A DNA stretch of 64,000 nucleotides from Citrobacter amalonaticus. GTDB lineage: Bacteria > Pseudomonadota > Gammaproteobacteria > Enterobacterales > Enterobacteriaceae. This document shows positions 1 through 12,366 of the stretch, piece by piece. The notes below the pieces were generated by a model. The model had not been told where the DNA came from. It was given only the letters and a program-made list of their open reading frames with translations, and ran no database searches. Within the stretch, counting starts at the first letter, position 1; the number at the start of each line of letters is the position of its first letter. The stretch is taken from assembly GCF_002918555.1 (NCBI RefSeq), contig NZ_PQMB01000002.1, positions 1,093,169 to 1,157,168 on the forward strand, written 5' to 3'. The position numbers were made by a program, and so were the translations under genes.

Positions 1-645
1 GTCGTTTGTTGCCGTTGCCCGTAGCGTGGGACAACATTGAAACATTTCCAGCAGGATGGTGACGTAACTCCGTGCTTCTTTCTTCAGATCAAAGGATTGC
101 GGCGCAAAAAGCCAGTTCTCCATAATACCGGAAACATAAGCGCGCATGATGATTGCAGCACGGCGGGTGAGCAGATTTTCAGGTAACATTTTTGACTTGA
201 TACAACGCATTAACACCTGTTCAATCCGATCGTAGCTTTCAATGCAGATGCTACGTTGTGCCTGCTGAACAATCGCCATCTCCCCAACAAATTCACATTT
301 ATGGAATATAATCTCCATTAACAGACGTCGGCGCTCTTCCGTCACGGTGGCTTCAAGAAGATGAACTAGAATTTCTCTTAGCACTGATAGTGGATCGTCA
401 GGGAATTTTGCCTGATACTCAGTCTCAAGCTCACCTATATTGGATTCTGATAGTTCCCAGATTTCACTAAATAAATCCGACTTGTTTTTGAAGTGCCAAT
501 AGATTGCGCCGCGAGTGACGCCAGCGGCTTTTGCAATCTCCGCAAGCGAGGTGGAAGATACGCCTTGTTGCGAGAACAAACGCAGGGCTACATCCAGGAT
601 GTGTTGACGAGTTTCCAGCGCTTGTTGTTTGGTTTTTCGTGCCAT
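1..645 (-). CDS. acrR: AcrR, TetR-family repressor of acrAB (stop codon outside window)
   Basis: AcrR is the local TetR-family repressor of the AcrAB pump and binds drugs through its C-terminal domain. The reverse strand reads from ATG at 645 through a typical TetR helix-turn-helix ([20 protein letters not shown], about residues 25-45) to ...TATND at base 1. That gives 215 codons, the E. coli AcrR length, so only the stop codon is missing. The gene is divergent from acrA and shares with it a 24-bp operator palindrome. Identity is confident. Confidence 0.95.
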   Translation of the reverse strand, partial: MARKTKQQALETRQHILDVALRLFSQQGVSSTSLAEIAKAAGVTRGAIYWHFKNKSDLFSEIWELSESNIGELETEYQAKFPDDPLSVLREILVHLLEATVTEERRRLLMEIIFHKCEFVGEMAIVQQAQRSICIESYDRIEQVLMRCIKSKMLPENLLTRRAAIIMRAYVSGIMENWLFAPQSFDLKKEARSYVTILLEMFQCCPTLRATATND

Positions 646-673
646 ATGTCGGTGAATTTACAGGCGTTAGACT

Positions 674-697
674 TACATACATTTATGGATGTATGTA
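674..697. promoter_or_regulatory. AcrR operator palindrome
   Basis: A 24-bp inverted repeat with arms TACATACAT and ATGTATGTA lies in the acrR-acrA intergenic space, 29 bp from the acrR start codon. It matches the known E. coli AcrR operator almost base for base, so AcrR would control both divergent genes from here. Confidence 0.9.
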
Positions 698-723
698 CCA
701 TAGCACGACGATAATATAAACGC

Positions 724-744
724 AGCAATGGGTTTGTAGACATT
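724..744. promoter_or_regulatory. possible MarA/SoxS/Rob box upstream of acrA
   Basis: The segment beginning AGCAATGGGTTT corresponds in position and partly in sequence to the marbox described upstream of acrA in E. coli. The match was judged by eye only, and marboxes are degenerate, so confidence is low. Confidence 0.4.
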
Positions 745-786
745 TGACCATTGATCAATTTGAAATCGGACACTCGAGGTTTATAT

Positions 787-1980
787 ATGAACAAAAACAG
801 AGGGTTTACGCCTCTGGCGGTCGTTCTGATGCTCTCAGGCAGCTTAGCGCTAACAGGATGTGACGACAAACCGGCCCAACAAGGGGGCCAGCAGATGCCA
901 GAAGTTGGGGTTGTGACGCTCAAAACTGAACCTCTACAAATCACAACTGAACTCCCGGGTCGCACCAGCGCTTTCCGTGTTGCAGAAGTTCGCCCTCAGG
1001 TGAGCGGTATTATCCTGAAGCGCAATTTCACGGAAGGCAGCGACATCGAAGCAGGTGTGTCTCTTTATCAGATTGATCCTGCAACCTATCAAGCCACGTA
1101 CGAAAGCGCAAAAGGCGATCTGGCCAAAGCACAGGCGGCTGCAAGCATTGCGCAGGTAACGGTAAGTCGTTATCAGAAACTGCTCGGTACCCAGTACATC
1201 AGCAAGCAAGATTACGATCAGGCGCAGGCCGATTTGCAGCAAGCCAATGCGGCTGTTGTCGCGGCCAAAGCCGCTGTTGAAACCGCACGTATCAATCTGG
1301 CTTACACCAAAGTCACCTCTCCGATTAGCGGGCGTATTGGTAAATCGTCCGTGACAGAAGGTGCGCTGGTGCAGAATGGTCAGGCAACCGCACTGGCAAC
1401 GGTGCAGCAACTCGATCCGATCTATGTTGATGTGACCCAGTCAAGTAACGATTTCCTGCGTCTGAAGCAAGAGCTGACGAACGGGACGCTGAAACAGGAA
1501 AACGGCAAGGCGAAAGTCGAGCTGGTGACCAATGACGGCATCAAGTTCCCACAGTCTGGTACGCTGGAATTTTCTGACGTCACCGTTGACCAGACCACCG
1601 GCTCTATCACTTTACGCGCCATCTTCCCTAACCCGGATCATACCTTATTGCCGGGTATGTTTGTTCGCGCACGTCTGGAAGAAGGGACCAACCCAACCGC
1701 ACTTCTGGTACCGCAGCAGGGGGTTACCCGTACGCCACGTGGCGACGCAACCGCTTTGGTTGTCGGTGCAGATGACAAAGTTGAAACCCGTCAAATCGTC
1801 GCAAGTCAGGCGATTGGCGACAAATGGCTGGTCACTGACGGACTTAAATCTGGTGATCGCGTCATTATCTCTGGTTTGCAAAAAGTACGCCCTGGCGTGC
1901 AGGTGAAAGCGCAGGAAGTAACGTCTGACAATCAACAACAAGCCGCGAACGGTGGCGAGTCAGAGCAAACAAAGTCTTAA
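787..1980 (+). CDS. acrA: AcrA, periplasmic adaptor lipoprotein of the AcrAB-TolC pump
   Basis: AcrA is the membrane-fusion protein that links the AcrB transporter to TolC. The 397-aa product starts at MNKNRGF with a signal peptide ending in lipobox LTGC, placing the lipidated Cys at residue 25. A lipoyl-like half and a long Ala/Gln-rich alpha-hairpin (about residues 100-170) precede the beta-barrel and membrane-proximal domains. An upstream in-frame ATG at 751 would add 12 residues ahead of the signal peptide and is rejected. acrB follows after 22 bp, so the two form an operon. Confidence 0.97.
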   Translation: MNKNRGFTPLAVVLMLSGSLALTGCDDKPAQQGGQQMPEVGVVTLKTEPLQITTELPGRTSAFRVAEVRPQVSGIILKRNFTEGSDIEAGVSLYQIDPATYQATYESAKGDLAKAQAAASIAQVTVSRYQKLLGTQYISKQDYDQAQADLQQANAAVVAAKAAVETARINLAYTKVTSPISGRIGKSSVTEGALVQNGQATALATVQQLDPIYVDVTQSSNDFLRLKQELTNGTLKQENGKAKVELVTNDGIKFPQSGTLEFSDVTVDQTTGSITLRAIFPNPDHTLLPGMFVRARLEEGTNPTALLVPQQGVTRTPRGDATALVVGADDKVETRQIVASQAIGDKWLVTDGLKSGDRVIISGLQKVRPGVQVKAQEVTSDNQQQAANGGESEQTKS

Positions 1981-1999
1981 CTTAAACAGGAGCCGTTAA

Positions 2000-5152
<3,153 letters not shown>

Positions 5153-5167
5153 TCCCCTCTCCTTCAT

Positions 5168-5191
5168 AAGGCCGCGCAAGCGGCCTTTTTT
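5168..5191 (+). terminator. acrAB terminator
   Basis: An 8-bp stem AAGGCCGC / GCGGCCTT with a GCAA loop runs into a T-tract 16 bp after the acrB stop codon. This is a canonical Rho-independent terminator for the acrAB operon. Confidence 0.92.
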
Positions 5192-5649
5192 CCCGATAAA
5201 ATCATAAAAATTACTTATTGTTAGTACGTTTATTTTTCAAATAGTAAATAAACGTTATAATCCACAATTCACCAAAGGCTATTCCAGCAGATTGACTGCT
5301 TTTATTTTTCTGTTAATTAAGAAACATTAAGATTATTCCTGGCTGATTTGTCTTACCGTTTAGTCAGGAAGCAGACCGGCGATGCACATGACGGATAACT
5401 TAATGAATTACATAAACAATAAAGAACATGTCCTAATTCAGACATCATCATTAACCTGTCAGGCTTAGAAATTTGCCACACAATAGCGCTTTCCGGTTAA
5501 TTGTAATTTTTCGTAATATGGCGGTGAAATCTTTTTTAGAGTAGATTATAGTTAAATCATCAGGAGTAGAGAGCAAGTTCCAGGTCAGATAGTTGTACCC
5601 ATCCCGAAAGGTGTTCGGTTAGTTTAAACCTCGAAGAAGGGGATGCGTT
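5192..5649. other. acrB-tomB intergenic region, no gene seen
   Basis: About 460 bp of AT-rich DNA separate the acrB terminator from tomB. I see no convincing reading frame or RNA gene. The last 90 bp form the tomB leader, with a GAAGAAGGGG ribosome-binding stretch before the start. The base composition fits an H-NS-type regulated region upstream of tomB-hha, but this is inference. Confidence 0.5.
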
Positions 5650-6024
5650 ATGGACGAATACTCACCCAAACGACATGATATCGCGCAGCTTAAATTTTTA
5701 TGCGAAACGTTGTATCATGACTGTCTTGCAAACCTTGAAGAAAGCAATCATGGCTGGGTAAACGACCCAACCTCGACGATCAATCTTCAACTCAACGAAC
5801 TGATAGAGCATATTGCAACCTTCGCACTTAATTATAAGATTAAGTATAATGAGGACAATAAGCTGATTGAACAGATCGATGAATATCTGGACGACACCTT
5901 TATGTTGTTCAGCAGTTATGGCATTAATGCGCAGGATCTGCAAAAATGGCGTAAATCGGGGAACCGACTGTTCCGTAGTTTTGTCAATGCCACCAGGGCA
6001 AATCCTGTTAGTTTGTCTTGTTAA
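5650..6024 (+). CDS. tomB: TomB, antitoxin/modulator of Hha (YbaJ)
   Basis: TomB is a small acidic, helical protein encoded with hha. In E. coli it counteracts Hha toxicity and influences biofilm formation and conjugation. The 124-aa product, MDEYSPKRHDI to ...SLSC, is almost identical to E. coli TomB. The gene starts after a strong purine-rich ribosome site, and hha follows after 27 bp on the same strand, consistent with co-transcription. Confidence 0.95.
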   Translation: MDEYSPKRHDIAQLKFLCETLYHDCLANLEESNHGWVNDPTSTINLQLNELIEHIATFALNYKIKYNEDNKLIEQIDEYLDDTFMLFSSYGINAQDLQKWRKSGNRLFRSFVNATRANPVSLSC

Positions 6025-6051
6025 AAATTATTACAATCATAGGTAAGATTT

Positions 6052-6270
6052 ATGTCCGATAAACCATTAACTAAAACTGATTATTTGATGCGTTTGCGAC
6101 GCTGTCAGACAATTGACACGCTCGAACGTGTTATTGAGAAAAATAAATATGAATTATCTGACAATGAACTGGCTGTATTTTACTCAGCAGCGGATCACCG
6201 CCTTGCCGAGTTGACCATGAATAAGCTTTACGACAAGATCCCCTCCTCCGTGTGGAAATTCATTCGTTAA
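6052..6270 (+). CDS. hha: Hha, H-NS-associated nucleoid modulator
   Basis: Hha/YmoA-family proteins bind the oligomerisation domain of H-NS and StpA and help silence horizontally acquired and virulence genes. The product is 72 residues, [15 protein letters not shown] to VWKFIR, the standard Hha length and nearly identical to E. coli Hha. It lies directly after tomB in the usual antitoxin-toxin order. Confidence 0.97.
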
Positions 6271-6451
6271 TTTATTACGTCACTCGCAAGGAATACAAAC
6301 GCGATGTCTGACAGACCATTTTGTTCTGGTCGATACGTCAAACATATCATCGCGTGATATTGCTCACGTGAAGAGAAAGGGAACGTTCCCCGGTTCTGTA
6401 TTGCGCTTTAAGGTATGGTCACAATCAGGTGAGCATAAATGAGAGTGCATG

Positions 6452-7009
6452 ATGAGTGAAGAAAAGCAGAAAATGATAGCGGGCGAACGGTATCGCCCGG
6501 CAGACGAGACGTTACGCAGCGAAAGACTACAGGCTCGCCAGTTAATACATCAATACAACCACACAGCCCCCAATGAAAAAGCCGAACGCCAGGCTATTCT
6601 GAACGAACTGCTGGGGAAAGCGAATGGGGCTTACATTGAGCCATCCTTTCGCTGCGATTATGGTTATAACATTTATCTTGGCAATGAATTTTACGCTAAC
6701 TTCGACTGTGTAATGCTGGACGTCTGCCACATTCATATCGGCGACAACTGTATGCTTGCGCCAGGCGTACATATTTATACTGCCACACATCCTCTGGATG
6801 CCAATGAGCGTAACAGCGGCGTTGAGCTGGGTAAACCCGTCACTATCGGAAATAATGTGTGGATAGGCGGACGCGCCGTCATTAATCCAGGCGTAACAAT
6901 TGGTGATAACGTGGTTGTTGCTTCAGGCGCTGTCGTTACGAAAAGCGTCCCGGCGAACGTAGTTGTAGGCGGGAATCCAGCGCGGATCCTCAAATATCTT
7001 CCGGTCTAA
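6452..7009 (+). CDS. maa: Maa, maltose O-acetyltransferase
   Basis: Maa transfers acetyl from acetyl-CoA to maltose and other sugars and belongs to the LacA/NodL family. The 185-aa product has the N-terminal substrate domain and then left-handed parallel beta-helix hexapeptide repeats ([39 protein letters not shown]), with the catalytic His in TATHP. An ATG at 6449 is also in frame, but the GAGAG ribosome site at 6441-6445 is better spaced for 6452. Confidence 0.93.
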   Translation: MSEEKQKMIAGERYRPADETLRSERLQARQLIHQYNHTAPNEKAERQAILNELLGKANGAYIEPSFRCDYGYNIYLGNEFYANFDCVMLDVCHIHIGDNCMLAPGVHIYTATHPLDANERNSGVELGKPVTIGNNVWIGGRAVINPGVTIGDNVVVASGAVVTKSVPANVVVGGNPARILKYLPV

Positions 7010-7116
7010 ATGTAACTGTTATGATAAATTACGGTTAATCTGTTACTTTTCTCATAACAATTGCCCTTTTAAAATAAGGGATTCCGGAGAAGTGACAGAG
7101 ACCACGAAGATACAAG

Positions 7117-7587
7117 ATGACCGAAATACAACGCCTGCTTACCGAAACAATCGATGACCTGAACGTTCGCGAGAAGCGCGACAATCGGCCACGCTTCAGC
7201 ATCAGTTTTATCCGCAAGCATCCGGGATTGTTTGTTGGGATGTATCTGGCGTGGTTTGCCACCCTGGCAGTCATGCTTCAGTCAGAAACGCTGGTTGATT
7301 CTGTCTGGCTGCTGGTGGTGCTGTTCATATTGCTAAACGGTTTTTTCTTTTTCGACGTTGCCCCGCGATACCGTTATGAAGATATCGACGTACTTGATTT
7401 CAGAGTCTGCTACAACGGTGAATGGTATAACACACGTTTTGTACCCCAAACCCTGATTAATACCATTCTGCATTCTCCACGCGTAAATGGCTCCCAGAAA
7501 GCGCAATTAGAGAAAATGCTTATCCGCAAAGGCGAACTCTCGTTTTACGATATCTTTACGCTGGCGCGTACGGAAGCACAGGCCTGA
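7117..7587 (+). CDS. ylaC: YlaC, inner-membrane protein of unknown function
   Basis: The 156-aa product equals E. coli YlaC in length and closely in sequence. Two adjacent hydrophobic segments (about residues 37-51 and 60-75, [13 protein letters not shown] and [15 protein letters not shown]) form a probable membrane hairpin. The rest, with [21 protein letters not shown], is predicted cytoplasmic. No enzymatic motif is visible and the function is not known. Confidence 0.9.
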   Translation: MTEIQRLLTETIDDLNVREKRDNRPRFSISFIRKHPGLFVGMYLAWFATLAVMLQSETLVDSVWLLVVLFILLNGFFFFDVAPRYRYEDIDVLDFRVCYNGEWYNTRFVPQTLINTILHSPRVNGSQKAQLEKMLIRKGELSFYDIFTLARTEAQA

Positions 7588-7598
7588 CTCTTATGCAT

Positions 7599-7628
7599 AA
7601 AAAGCGTACCCGTCACCGGATACGCTTT
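7599..7628 (-). terminator. terminator of rpmE2-rpmJ2
   Basis: Perfect 8-bp arms AAAGCGTA / TACGCTTT enclose a GC-rich loop. Read on the minus strand the second arm runs into TTTTT, so it terminates the rpmE2-rpmJ2 transcript. It sits between convergent ylaC and rpmJ2. Confidence 0.8.
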
Positions 7629-7653
7629 GGCCCCCTGAATCAGAGTGAAGATA

Positions 7654-7794
7654 TTAGCGTCGTTTTTTTCGTCCCTGTACCGCTTTAAAACGCGGATTCG
7701 TTTTACAGATGACATACAAGCGCCCTTTGCGTTTTACAATATGGCAGTCCGGGTGGCGCTGTTTTGCACTACGAAGAGAATTCAGGACCTGCAT
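7654..7794 (-). CDS. rpmJ2: zinc-independent ribosomal protein L36 paralogue (YkgO)
   Basis: This 46-aa basic protein ([20 protein letters not shown] to QGRKKRR) is the L36 paralogue that lacks the zinc-binding Cys/His set and replaces zinc-bound L36 under zinc starvation. The start ATG at 7794 lies one base beyond the rpmE2 stop codon, so translation is probably coupled. A longer reading upstream overlaps rpmE2 in another frame and is rejected. Confidence 0.93.
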   Translation of the reverse strand: MQVLNSLRSAKQRHPDCHIVKRKGRLYVICKTNPRFKAVQGRKKRR

Positions 7795-7795
7795 C

Positions 7796-8056
7796 TTATC
7801 CTCGCTTAGTACCAATAAAGTGACCAAAACGCTTCTGGAAACGTGCCGCGCTCCCCTCATTGTCGAAAATCTTCTGCTTACCGGTGTAATACGGATGCGA
7901 TTTTGAAGAGACTTCAAGAGTGACATATGGGTACGTCACGCCGTCCAGATCGATTTCACGTTCCGTTTTGATGGTTGACCCCACCTTAAAGTATTCATTC
8001 GCACTGGTGTCATGAAAGACGACGGTACGGTAAGCAGGATGAATATTCGGTTTCAT
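7796..8056 (-). CDS. rpmE2: zinc-independent ribosomal protein L31 paralogue (YkgM)
   Basis: This 86-aa L31 paralogue ([20 protein letters not shown] to HFIGTKRG) has none of the CxxC zinc ligands of primary L31. YkgM-type L31 is induced when zinc is low and frees zinc held in ribosomes. An upstream in-frame ATG at 8158 would read through the Zur-like box and is rejected. rpmJ2 follows one base later. Confidence 0.94.
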   Translation of the reverse strand: MKPNIHPAYRTVVFHDTSANEYFKVGSTIKTEREIDLDGVTYPYVTLEVSSKSHPYYTGKQKIFDNEGSAARFQKRFGHFIGTKRG

Positions 8057-8069
8057 AACAGCCTCACTT

Positions 8070-8092
8070 ATTATGTTATAACATAACAATAA
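8070..8092. promoter_or_regulatory. Zur-box-like operator for rpmE2-rpmJ2
   Basis: TGTTATAACATAACA at 8074-8088 matches the Zur consensus TGTTATA-N-TATAACA at all but one fixed base. It lies 18 bp before the rpmE2 start codon, the expected place for repression by zinc-loaded Zur. The site also contains the perfect 16-bp palindrome at 8071-8086. Confidence 0.8.
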
Positions 8093-8220
8093 TGTACGCC
8101 GATATAATCCAGACTTCAACCACGCATAGTGTATGGGTTTTATCTTACAGCCAGGCAAAACGCCATAAAATAACGCGATCGGATATACTTCCCATACACT
8201 GTGTTAATAAGGATATTTCC

Positions 8221-9777
8221 GTGACGACACGACATTTGATCAGCCTGGTGACGGGGGTACTCATTCTGTCCGTGCTTGTCCCCGTGGGATTAAGCATTTG
8301 GCTTGCACACCGCCAGGTTGAAAAGTCATTTATTGAAGAGCTGGATACATATGCCTCACGCGTTGCGGTGCGCGCCGACAAAGTCGCCACCCAGGGCAAA
8401 CAGGCATTGAAACAGGCAGAAACTTTTCAGGGTACGCCGTGTGGTAGCAATCACTTACTTAAGATGCGCCAGGTTTCGTACAGCTTTCGCTATATCCAGG
8501 AAGTGTTATATCTCGACAACAACGTTCCCTTGTGTTCATCGCTGGAACAAAAAAGCGCCACCGTCCCCTTTCCGGAACCAACTACCGTCACGGATGAGGG
8601 ATATCGTGTCTGGCTGACCACGCAAAACGATCTGGGGTTCAGGCGCTCAATGGTCGCTATTGGCAGTGAGCACTATATTGTTATGATCGACCCGGAGTCA
8701 TTTCTTGATGTCATACCTTTCAGCGGGTGGCGTATCGATAGTGCGATCGTCGGTCAAATGCACCATGCGATGATTTCCAGTAACGGTCATCCACCGACAG
8801 ACATTTTGCCCATCATTGAACGCGCCACTGTACGTCCTCAGCAGCTGGAATTTCACGATGTTATCTACAATTTCCGCTCGTTTCCGGAAATGAACATCAC
8901 CATTGTGAGTTGGGCTTCAACCCTCCCACTGCATAAAAGCTGGCAGCGGCAGGTTCTCATCTGGCTTCCCGCAGGGCTTATGTTTGGCCTGCTGGTTGCA
9001 GCCTTTATTTTGCGGATTTTACGCCGCCTACAGTCGCCGCATCACCGTTTGCAGGACGCGATCCAGCATCGTGATATCAAAGTGCACTATCAGCCAATTG
9101 TGTCGCTCAGCACGGGAAAAGTGGTGGGGGCCGAGGCGCTGGCCCGCTGGCCGCAAAGCGATGGCAGCGACCTCTCACCGGATATTTTTATCACTCTGGC
9201 ACAGCAGACCGGACTGACCGAACCGCTCACCCGGCTAATTATCGAAAACGTCTTTGAAGATATGGGCAAATGGCTTCATCAGCATCCGGAGCTACATATT
9301 TCCATCAACCTGGAGGCCAGCGATCTGATGTCTGAGAGACTGCCTGAACTGTTGAGTCAGTTGCTTAATCGCTACCAGATAGCCCCCTCACAAATTGCGC
9401 TGGAACTGACAGAACGTGGATTTGCCGATCCGAAAACCAGCGCCCCGATTATCACCCGTTACCGTAACGCAGGGCATTCAATCTTTATCGATGATTTTGG
9501 TACCGGCTACTCCAGCCTCAGCTATTTACAAAACCTGGACGTCAATATCCTGAAAATCGATAAATCTTTTGTCGATGCGCTGGAGTACAAAAATGTGACG
9601 CCGCATATTATTGAGCTGGCGAAAACGCTAAAGCTGGAAATGGTGGCAGAAGGGATCGAAACCGAAAATCAGGCGGACTGGCTACGACGGCACGGTGTGC
9701 AATATGGTCAGGGGTGGTTATACAGTAAAGCGCTGCCAAAAGCAGAGTTTATCCTGTGGGCGGAAAAGCGTTTATGA
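8221..9777 (+). CDS. pdeB: PdeB, CSS-domain EAL cyclic-di-GMP phosphodiesterase (YlaB)
   Basis: PdeB hydrolyses c-di-GMP to pGpG. The GTG at 8221 is chosen because an AAGGA site precedes it and the protein then begins MTTRHLISLVTG like E. coli PdeB (518 aa). A transmembrane helix (about residues 8-30) is followed by a periplasmic CSS domain with the CSS motif (PLCSSLEQ) and a second Cys, then a second helix (about 242-262). The C-terminal EAL domain has EALARWP, DDFGTGYSSLSYL and AEGIET, all catalytic landmarks. In other CSS proteins the Cys pair is controlled by DsbA and ClsP-type proteolysis. Confidence 0.93.
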   Translation: MTTRHLISLVTGVLILSVLVPVGLSIWLAHRQVEKSFIEELDTYASRVAVRADKVATQGKQALKQAETFQGTPCGSNHLLKMRQVSYSFRYIQEVLYLDNNVPLCSSLEQKSATVPFPEPTTVTDEGYRVWLTTQNDLGFRRSMVAIGSEHYIVMIDPESFLDVIPFSGWRIDSAIVGQMHHAMISSNGHPPTDILPIIERATVRPQQLEFHDVIYNFRSFPEMNITIVSWASTLPLHKSWQRQVLIWLPAGLMFGLLVAAFILRILRRLQSPHHRLQDAIQHRDIKVHYQPIVSLSTGKVVGAEALARWPQSDGSDLSPDIFITLAQQTGLTEPLTRLIIENVFEDMGKWLHQHPELHISINLEASDLMSERLPELLSQLLNRYQIAPSQIALELTERGFADPKTSAPIITRYRNAGHSIFIDDFGTGYSSLSYLQNLDVNILKIDKSFVDALEYKNVTPHIIELAKTLKLEMVAEGIETENQADWLRRHGVQYGQGWLYSKALPKAEFILWAEKRL

Positions 9778-9810
9778 GGCTGGCGGCACGCCGCACAGCC
9801 TTCACTTCTG

Positions 9811-10164
9811 CTACTCGTCGAGTATTGGCGCGAATCCGCCATAAATCATGCGCTTGCCATCAAAGGGCATCGATTCGGCAAACTCTTTCATCCGTGGATC
9901 AGACATCATCTTCTGATTCGCGGTATCGCGGACCTCTTTCGAAGGGTATTCGATCCAGCTAAATACCACCTCCTCCCCCTCTTCCGCTTTTACCGCCATG
10001 CGAAAATCTGTCACTTTGCCATCCGGAACATCACTGGCCCAGCACTCAACCACGCGTAGCGCACCAAACTCCTTAAAGAGCGGCGCGGCTTTTGCCGCCA
10101 TTGCCAGATAGGCCTCCTTGTTTTTGGCGGGTACGGCGACAACAAAACCATCAATATACTTCAT
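9811..10164 (-). CDS. ybaA: YbaA, DUF1428 family protein
   Basis: The 117-aa product (MKYIDGFVVAVPAKNKEAY to GGFAPILDE) is very similar to E. coli YbaA, a DUF1428 member with a dimeric ferredoxin-like alpha/beta-barrel fold. The function is not established. It converges with pdeB, whose stop lies 33 bp away. No signal peptide or membrane segment is present. Confidence 0.9.
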   Translation of the reverse strand: MKYIDGFVVAVPAKNKEAYLAMAAKAAPLFKEFGALRVVECWASDVPDGKVTDFRMAVKAEEGEEVVFSWIEYPSKEVRDTANQKMMSDPRMKEFAESMPFDGKRMIYGGFAPILDE

Positions 10165-10227
10165 GAGAAAACCTCCGAAGCGTACTGCGCGACAAGCCGA
10201 TTCCAGCCGCGTCAGTCATGGTTAAGT

Positions 10228-10845
10228 TTAGTCGCCATCGTTCAACCATGCCGCCTGAATCCGCGCCCTGGGTCTGTAGCGAAACCACGGCAAGCAGACC
10301 TGAATCAGCGGGCCTATCGCCAGTGCATACAGCACTGTCCCCACTCCCAGCGCGCCTCCCAGCAGCCAGCCGATCAGCAGAACGGACAGCTCAATTGCTG
10401 TGCGGATAATTCGTACAGACCACCCGGTACGGGCGTGAATGCCGGTCATCAGACCGTCACGCGGGCCAGCGCCAAAGCCCGCGCCGATATACATACTGGT
10501 CGCCAACGCGTTCACTATCACCGCCGAAACCAGCAGAATGCTGCGTACCGCTAACGATTCAGCCTCAGGCATTACTGCCAGCGCCGCATCCGCGGCAAGA
10601 CCAATCACAATCACATTGCTGAGCGTACCCAGCCCAGGACGTTGGCGTAGAGGGATCCAGAGCAGCAATACCAGTGCGCCGACCACAATCATGACAATAC
10701 CTATTTTCATCGACAACAGATTTGCCAGCCCAAGGTGGAACACGTTCCACGGATCGGCCCCTAAATCTGCACGAACAAACATTGCCGTTGAAAGACCATA
10801 AAGGGTCAGGCCAATATAGAGTTGAACCAGACGACGCCACATCAT
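10228..10845 (-). CDS. yczE: YczE/YyaS/YitT-family integral membrane protein
   Basis: The 205-aa product has about five hydrophobic segments and the conserved early motif FVRADLGADPWNVFH, then GFGAGPRDGLMTG and GWLLGGALGVGTVLYAL, typical of the YczE family. The substrate is unknown. It is transcribed away from the adjacent MocR-type regulator, with 82 bp between start codons. That is the usual yczR-yczE arrangement, so the regulator probably controls this gene. The symbol follows the family. Confidence 0.75.
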   Translation of the reverse strand: MMWRRLVQLYIGLTLYGLSTAMFVRADLGADPWNVFHLGLANLLSMKIGIVMIVVGALVLLLWIPLRQRPGLGTLSNVIVIGLAADAALAVMPEAESLAVRSILLVSAVIVNALATSMYIGAGFGAGPRDGLMTGIHARTGWSVRIIRTAIELSVLLIGWLLGGALGVGTVLYALAIGPLIQVCLPWFRYRPRARIQAAWLNDGD

Positions 10846-10927
10846 TCCACCTCCCCATTCAAGTGGCTTTCATCTTCACCGCAATTGGCACTATGATTAA
10901 TGTCCAGTTTTCAAAAAGTGGACTGCT
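10846..10927. promoter_or_regulatory. divergent yczE / MocR-type regulator promoter region
   Basis: This 82-bp space holds two direct AAGTGG repeats (10861 and 10916) and an inverted pair GTCCA (10902-10906) / TGGAC (10919-10923). MocR regulators commonly bind direct or inverted half-sites in such divergent spacers. Assigning these as the operator is inference. Confidence 0.45.
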
Positions 10928-12355
10928 ATGTCATCTCGCCGTTATGGAAGCCAATCTCTTCAGCGTCTGCTGGGACGCTGGCAAGAAAGCCCCTCGCGTA
11001 CCCCGTTATGGCGTCAGCTTGCAGAGGCATTGCGCCTGCTGATTCTGGATGGCCGCCTGGCGCTTGATAGCCGTCTGCCCGGTGAACGCGAACTTGCCGC
11101 CGTACTGGAAGTGAGCAGAACGACCGTCGCCAGTGCGATGGCGCAGCTGCGTGAAGAGGGTTATCTTGAAAGTCGTCACGGCAGCGGATCGCGGGTGATC
11201 CTGCCGGAACAGATCCGTAACGTTCCCACGCAAATGGGAACCATCATGGCGTTAGATCTCTCAACGGCCGCGCTCAGCGCTGGCCCTGAAATTCATCAGG
11301 CTTATCAACAGGCGCTTTATGCCATGCCGCCACACCTGCTCAGTTCAGGGTATCTGCCGCAGGGGCTTTTATCGTTACGCGAATCTATCGCCCGTCACTA
11401 TTGCGAGCGCGGGCTGCCAACGCAGCCGGACGAAATCATGGTCGTCAATGGCGCGGTCAGCGGCCTGGCCTTGATCCTGCGATTGCTAACCGGACCCGGC
11501 GATCGCGTTGTTGTCGATCATCCCACCTACCCGCTGGCTATCGCCGCTATTCAGGGTGCGTCCTGTCGTCCGATTGGCGTCTCCCTGCCAGAACACGGCT
11601 GGGACACTGACGGGCTGGCAGCCACCATTGCGCAAACCTCCCCGAGAATGGCTTATCTGATGCCGGATTTTCACAATCCAACCGGACGTTGTATGGATGC
11701 CGCAACTCGCCAGGCTGTGGCCGATATTGCCGCCAGAACGCATACCACACTGGTGGTGGACGAAACCATGGTCAACCTGTGGTATGACGCACCGCCGCCG
11801 CTGCCTCTTGCGGCGTACAACAGCGATGCGCCAGTCATTACGCTTGGTTCCGCAGGAAAAAGCTTCTGGGGCGGTTTACGCCTGGGATGGGTGCGGGCAT
11901 CTTCACGTACTATCGCCGCGCTGGTCCAGACCCGCGATACCTTCGATCTCGGCTCTCCCGTTCTGGAACAGCTCGCCACCGGCTGGCTGCTGGAAAATGC
12001 TCATGATTTTCTTCCCCGGCGCAGAGAGGAGCTGGCCGGACGACGAGCGCTATGCGATACACTGTTGCGTACGCACTTTCCTGACTGGCGCTACGCACAG
12101 CCAGAGGGCGGGTTATCGTTTTGGGTCGAGTTGCCGGATGCGCTGGCTACGCTGTTCGCAACACGTGCAGAAGGTGCCGGTATCCAGCTGGGCACCGGAA
12201 CGCGTTTTGGTCTGGCAGGGGCATTTGACCGGTTCCTGCGAATGCCTTTTGCCCTGCCAGATGAGACGCTACGTTCAGCGTTTGCCACGCTGCAACCTCT
12301 CTGGCAGACGCTAAATCTGCAGGCAAACACGGGAAAAATACGCAAAATCATTTAA
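10928..12355 (+). CDS. yczR: MocR-family (GntR-HTH / aminotransferase-like) regulator, YczR type
   Basis: The 475-aa protein joins an N-terminal winged HTH of GntR type (about residues 20-85, LPGERELAAVLEVSRTTVAS) to a fold-type I aminotransferase-like domain. The PLP-binding lysine is in TLGSAGKSFWGGLRLGW (about residue 320), with VNGAVSGLALIL and DETMVNLWY upstream. MocR regulators sense PLP or amines rather than catalysing transamination. Divergence from yczE supports a YczR identity, and the symbol is given on that basis only. Confidence 0.75.
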   Translation: MSSRRYGSQSLQRLLGRWQESPSRTPLWRQLAEALRLLILDGRLALDSRLPGERELAAVLEVSRTTVASAMAQLREEGYLESRHGSGSRVILPEQIRNVPTQMGTIMALDLSTAALSAGPEIHQAYQQALYAMPPHLLSSGYLPQGLLSLRESIARHYCERGLPTQPDEIMVVNGAVSGLALILRLLTGPGDRVVVDHPTYPLAIAAIQGASCRPIGVSLPEHGWDTDGLAATIAQTSPRMAYLMPDFHNPTGRCMDAATRQAVADIAARTHTTLVVDETMVNLWYDAPPPLPLAAYNSDAPVITLGSAGKSFWGGLRLGWVRASSRTIAALVQTRDTFDLGSPVLEQLATGWLLENAHDFLPRRREELAGRRALCDTLLRTHFPDWRYAQPEGGLSFWVELPDALATLFATRAEGAGIQLGTGTRFGLAGAFDRFLRMPFALPDETLRSAFATLQPLWQTLNLQANTGKIRKII

Positions 12356-12366
12356 ACAATTCACTC

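Noticed and set aside
10439-10801. 120-codon frame opposite yczE
   Set aside because: Antisense of a membrane protein gene with no start signal or family.
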